This document shows, one piece after another, positions 5,640-7,580 of a stretch of 7,580 bases of DNA. The notes under the pieces were generated by a model. That model worked only from the letters and a program-made list of their open reading frames with translations. It searched no databases and had not been told where the DNA came from. The number at the start of each line of letters is the position of its first letter. Position 1 is the stretch's first letter. This DNA comes from an uncultured Oscillospiraceae bacterium. Lineage in GTDB: Bacteria > Bacillota > Clostridia > Oscillospirales > Oscillospiraceae. A program made the position numbers and the translations under genes. The DNA is taken from positions 1-7,580 of the forward strand of contig CAJOCV010000086.1 of the NCBI GenBank assembly GCA_905233785.1, given 5' to 3'.

Positions 5640-5882
5640 TCACTTTGCGAGATAGGTTCGCAGCAGCTCCTGCAGCAGCTCATCCCGATCAATACGGGTA
5701 ATGAGCGTGCGGGCGTTGTTGTAGTTGGTGATATAGGTAGGATCTTCCGACAGAATATAACCCACGATCTGGTTGATGGGGTTATAGCCCTTCACCATGA
5801 GGGAGTTATAGACAGACGAAAGAATCTCCTTCATCTCAGCCTTACTGTCCAGAGCAGTAAATTTTCTGGTTGCGTCCTCCAA
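5640..5882 (-). CDS. ireB: IreB family regulatory phosphoprotein (UPF0297)
   Basis: An 80-residue cytosolic protein of the IreB/YrzL family. In Enterococcus faecalis, IreB is a phosphorylation target of the PASTA kinase IreK and a negative regulator of cephalosporin resistance. The family hallmark KGYNPINQIVGYILSEDPTYI is present in residues 31-51, followed by YNNARTLITRIDRDELLQELL (54-74). The N-terminus keeps threonines at 5 and 9, the region phosphorylated in the enterococcal protein. The start is TTG at 5880-5882: AAGGAGG (5891-5897) is eight bases upstream, whereas the first ATG would be residue 17 and would remove the phosphorylated segment. Length is slightly short at the C-terminus compared with the about 88-residue Bacillus protein. 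In many Firmicutes the gene lies beside alaS and ruvX; here it stands alone between a deacylase gene and pheT with its own promoter. The kinase is not in the window. Confidence 0.95.
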   Translation of the reverse strand: MEDATRKFTALDSKAEMKEILSSVYNSLMVKGYNPINQIVGYILSEDPTYITNYNNARTLITRIDRDELLQELLRTYLAK

Positions 5883-5915
5883 CTATCTCCCCTCCTTCAC
5901 ATTGTCCATACCTGT

Positions 5916-5943
5916 ATTATACCAGATAAAAAGCACAAGTAAA
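5916..5943 (-). promoter_or_regulatory. Extended -10 promoter of ireB
   Basis: On the minus strand a perfect TATAAT (5916-5921) is preceded by TGG, giving the extended -10 TGnTATAAT. TTTACT (5938-5943) 16 bases upstream is a moderate -35. The -10 lies about 33 bases before the TTG start codon. Confidence 0.65.
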
Positions 5944-5970
5944 GTGGTAAATGGGGGAAAAGTGCTAAAT
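5941..5970. repeat. 12-bp direct repeat at the ireB promoter
   Basis: AAAGTGGTAAAT (5941-5952) recurs as AAAGTGCTAAAT (5959-5970), one mismatch, 18 bases apart, with GGGGG between. The first copy overlaps the ireB -35 region, the second lies just upstream, which is a typical position for an operator. It is in the 132-base pheT-ireB gap, which otherwise holds only AT-rich sequence. Confidence 0.5.
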
Positions 5971-5996
5971 ATTCATGAAAAAATTGATAAAAATGG

Positions 5997-6017
5997 TGAA
6001 CGCTCTCCGGCCGTTCA
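5997..6017 (-). terminator. Weak possible terminator of pheT
   Basis: On the minus strand a 6-bp stem (TGAACG/CGTTCA, 6012-6017 with 5997-6002) starts in the pheT stop codon and is followed by ACC and then T-rich sequence (ATTTTTATC, TTTTTT further on). The stem is short and the T-run is offset, so termination may be incomplete. Confidence 0.35.
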
Positions 6018-7580
6018 GCGGATCACGGCGTTGTAGCTTTTTTGCAGCGCGGCGAGAACCTTCTTCACGGTCTCCTCGGCGTGCTCGTCGGTGAGCGTCT
6101 GATCCTCAGCGCGCATGGTCAGGGAGAAGGCGACGGACTTCTTGCCGTCCGCGATATGGTGCCCGGTGTAGACGTCGAAGAGGCTGCACTCCTTGAGATA
6201 CTTGCCGCCGCTGGCCAAAATCGTCTCGATCATGCGACCCACAGGGATCTCCCGGTCGCAGACCACGGCGATGTCACGGCTGACGGAGGGGAAGCGGGGC
6301 AGCGGCTCATAAACCGGCGTCGCGCCGCGAAGCGCAAAGAGCGCGTCGAAGCTGAGCTCCGCGCAGTAAACCTCCACGTCCACGCCGTAGTTTTTGGCGA
6401 CCTCGGGGTGAATTTGACCCATGACGCCGATCTCGGTGCCGTTGACGCTCAGCACGGCGCAGCGGCCAGGGTGGTAGGAGGGATTATGGCGCTCCTGTTC
6501 AAAGTGCGCGGCGGGGATGCCGAGCGCCTTGAGGATCGCCTCGACCCAGCCCTTGAGCACGAAGAAGTTCATCGTTTCGCCGTAAGCGCCGATGGAGAGG
6601 ATCTTCGGCTCGTCCGCGAGGCCGTCCGGGCGTTTTTTATAGATGCGGCCGATTTCATAGAGAGCGGCCTGCTTGTTGCGGTAGTGGACGTTGCGGCTCA
6701 CGATCTCCAGCATGGAGGGCAGGATCGTGGTGCGCATGATGGAGGTGTCTTCCCCGAGGGGGTTTAGGATCCGCAGGCTGTCGCGGCGCGGATCGTCCTT
6801 CGGCCAGCGGATCTTGTCGTAGTAGCTGGGGCTGATGAAGGAGTAAGTGATGATCTCGTCGAGACCGAAGCCGCGGCAGAGCTCGCCCAGTCGGCGCTCG
6901 CACTGCTGCACGGGACTGAAGCCGCCCATCGTGGTGCCGGTAGAGGTAAAGCGGGTGGGGATGCGGTTATAGCCGTAGACGCGGGCGACCTCCTCGGCAA
7001 TGTCGGAGTAGTGCTCCACGTCACCGCGCCAGGAGGGAACGATGATCGTATCGCCGTCCAGCGTAAACCCAAGGCGCAGCAGCGTGTCGCGCATGGTGGC
7101 TTCGTCGATGTCAGTGCCGAGCAGGGCGTTGATCTTCTCCGGCTCGAGCTTCACGGTCTTCGGCTCCGTTTTGCCGGGGTAGACGTCGATGACGCCCTCT
7201 ACCACCTCGCCGCAGCCCAGCATCTCCACCAGCTCGCAGGCGCGCTGCACGGCGAGATAGGTGTTCTCGGGGTCAAGCCCCTTTTCATAGCGGGAGGAGG
7301 CGTCGGTGCGCATACCGAGGGCGGTGGCAGTGCGGCGCACGGAGGGGCCGTTGAAATTGGCCGACTCAAAGAGCACCATCGCCGTGTCGCCGACGATCTC
7401 GCTGTTGGCGCCGCCCATCACGCCCGCGACCGCGACGGGCTTGTCCGTGTCGCAGATGCAGAGCATATTGGGCGTGAGCTTGCGCTGGGTACCGTCGAGG
7501 GTCTGAATGCTCTCGCCCTCTTTGGCGAGGCGGACGTGGATCTCGCCGTTTTTCACACAACTGAAATCGAAGGCGTGCAT
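6015..7580 (-). CDS. pheT: Phenylalanyl-tRNA synthetase beta subunit (partial, N-terminus outside window)
   Basis: PheT pairs with PheS in an alpha2-beta2 enzyme that charges tRNA-Phe; the beta chain also hydrolyses mischarged Tyr-tRNA(Phe). The 521 residues seen are the C-terminal part of a protein usually near 800. The frame opens at MHAFDF, which in PheT is the internal G-P-M-H-A-F-D segment, so the ATG at the window edge is not the real start. Numbering from that Met: end of the B3/B4 editing domain (1-about 125, with CDTDKPVAVAGVMGG at 43-57 and RTDASSRYEKGLD at 91-103), B5 domain (about 140-208, with VPSWRGDVEHYSDIAEEVAR at 181-200), the catalytic-like core (about 215-415, with ILNPLGEDTSIMRTTILPSM at 271-290 and NPSYHPGRCA at 366-375), and the C-terminal ferredoxin-fold anticodon-binding domain (about 424-521, with PRFPSVSRDIAVV). 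No truncation or frameshift is seen within the window. pheS would be expected just upstream on the minus strand, outside the window. Confidence 0.97.
   Translation of the reverse strand: MHAFDFSCVKNGEIHVRLAKEGESIQTLDGTQRKLTPNMLCICDTDKPVAVAGVMGGANSEIVGDTAMVLFESANFNGPSVRRTATALGMRTDASSRYEKGLDPENTYLAVQRACELVEMLGCGEVVEGVIDVYPGKTEPKTVKLEPEKINALLGTDIDEATMRDTLLRLGFTLDGDTIIVPSWRGDVEHYSDIAEEVARVYGYNRIPTRFTSTGTTMGGFSPVQQCERRLGELCRGFGLDEIITYSFISPSYYDKIRWPKDDPRRDSLRILNPLGEDTSIMRTTILPSMLEIVSRNVHYRNKQAALYEIGRIYKKRPDGLADEPKILSIGAYGETMNFFVLKGWVEAILKALGIPAAHFEQERHNPSYHPGRCAVLSVNGTEIGVMGQIHPEVAKNYGVDVEVYCAELSFDALFALRGATPVYEPLPRFPSVSRDIAVVCDREIPVGRMIETILASGGKYLKECSLFDVYTGHHIADGKKSVAFSLTMRAEDQTLTDEHAEETVKKVLAALQKSYNAVIR

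Noticed and set aside
6042..6767. 241-codon plus-strand frame opposite pheT
   Set aside because: It is fully antisense to well-conserved PheT domains and has no ribosome site.
1..7580. CRISPR array, toxin-antitoxin pair, phage or defence genes
   Set aside because: No regularly spaced repeats, no small gene pair of that type and no related domains are visible in any frame.

Overview
The window looks like the chromosome of a GC-rich, low-motility-of-content Firmicute, most likely an anaerobic Clostridia of the Oscillospiraceae/Ruminococcaceae type. This is inferred from an IreB (UPF0297) gene, strong Gram-positive Shine-Dalgarno sequences, a compact clostridial-length CstA, a ProX-type Pro-tRNA deacylase and a BmrU/YegS-type lipid kinase. 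No phage, transposase, CRISPR or defence gene is visible; the gene content is mostly housekeeping.

Layout. 1-104: no gene, but two inverted repeats. 105-180: a complete tRNA-Lys(TTT) with encoded CCA and an acceptor-stem C3-A70 mismatch. 181-414: a scrambled tRNA-derived segment holding a terminator hairpin, an inverted copy of the tRNA variable loop/T-loop, and a second direct copy of the tRNA 3' end plus terminator about 161 bp downstream. 415-2465 (minus): a two-gene operon, THUMP-domain RNA methyltransferase (RlmL/YpsC type) followed by a diacylglycerol-kinase-family lipid kinase, coupled by an ATGA stop/start overlap. 2466-2690: a divergent promoter region. 2691-4975 (plus): an unrecognised 170-residue soluble protein and then cstA, a membrane transporter; a large hairpin sits between them. 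4998-5026: a strong terminator. 5038-5592 (plus): a YbaK/ProX-type trans-editing deacylase. 5600-5636: a shared two-way terminator. 5640-5882 (minus): ireB with a TTG start and its own extended -10 promoter. 6015-7580 (minus): the C-terminal two thirds of pheT, cut by the window edge.

Functionally most genes serve translation (tRNA-Lys, rRNA methylation, mischarged tRNA clearance, Phe-tRNA synthesis). The exceptions are nutrient uptake under carbon limitation (CstA), lipid phosphorylation, and IreB, a small target of the cell-wall-sensing Ser/Thr kinase IreK/PrkC. I did not find a convincing new multi-gene system. The least explained items are the shuffled tRNA fragments at 147-375, the unknown protein paired with CstA, the hairpin between them, and the paired repeats around the two best promoters.
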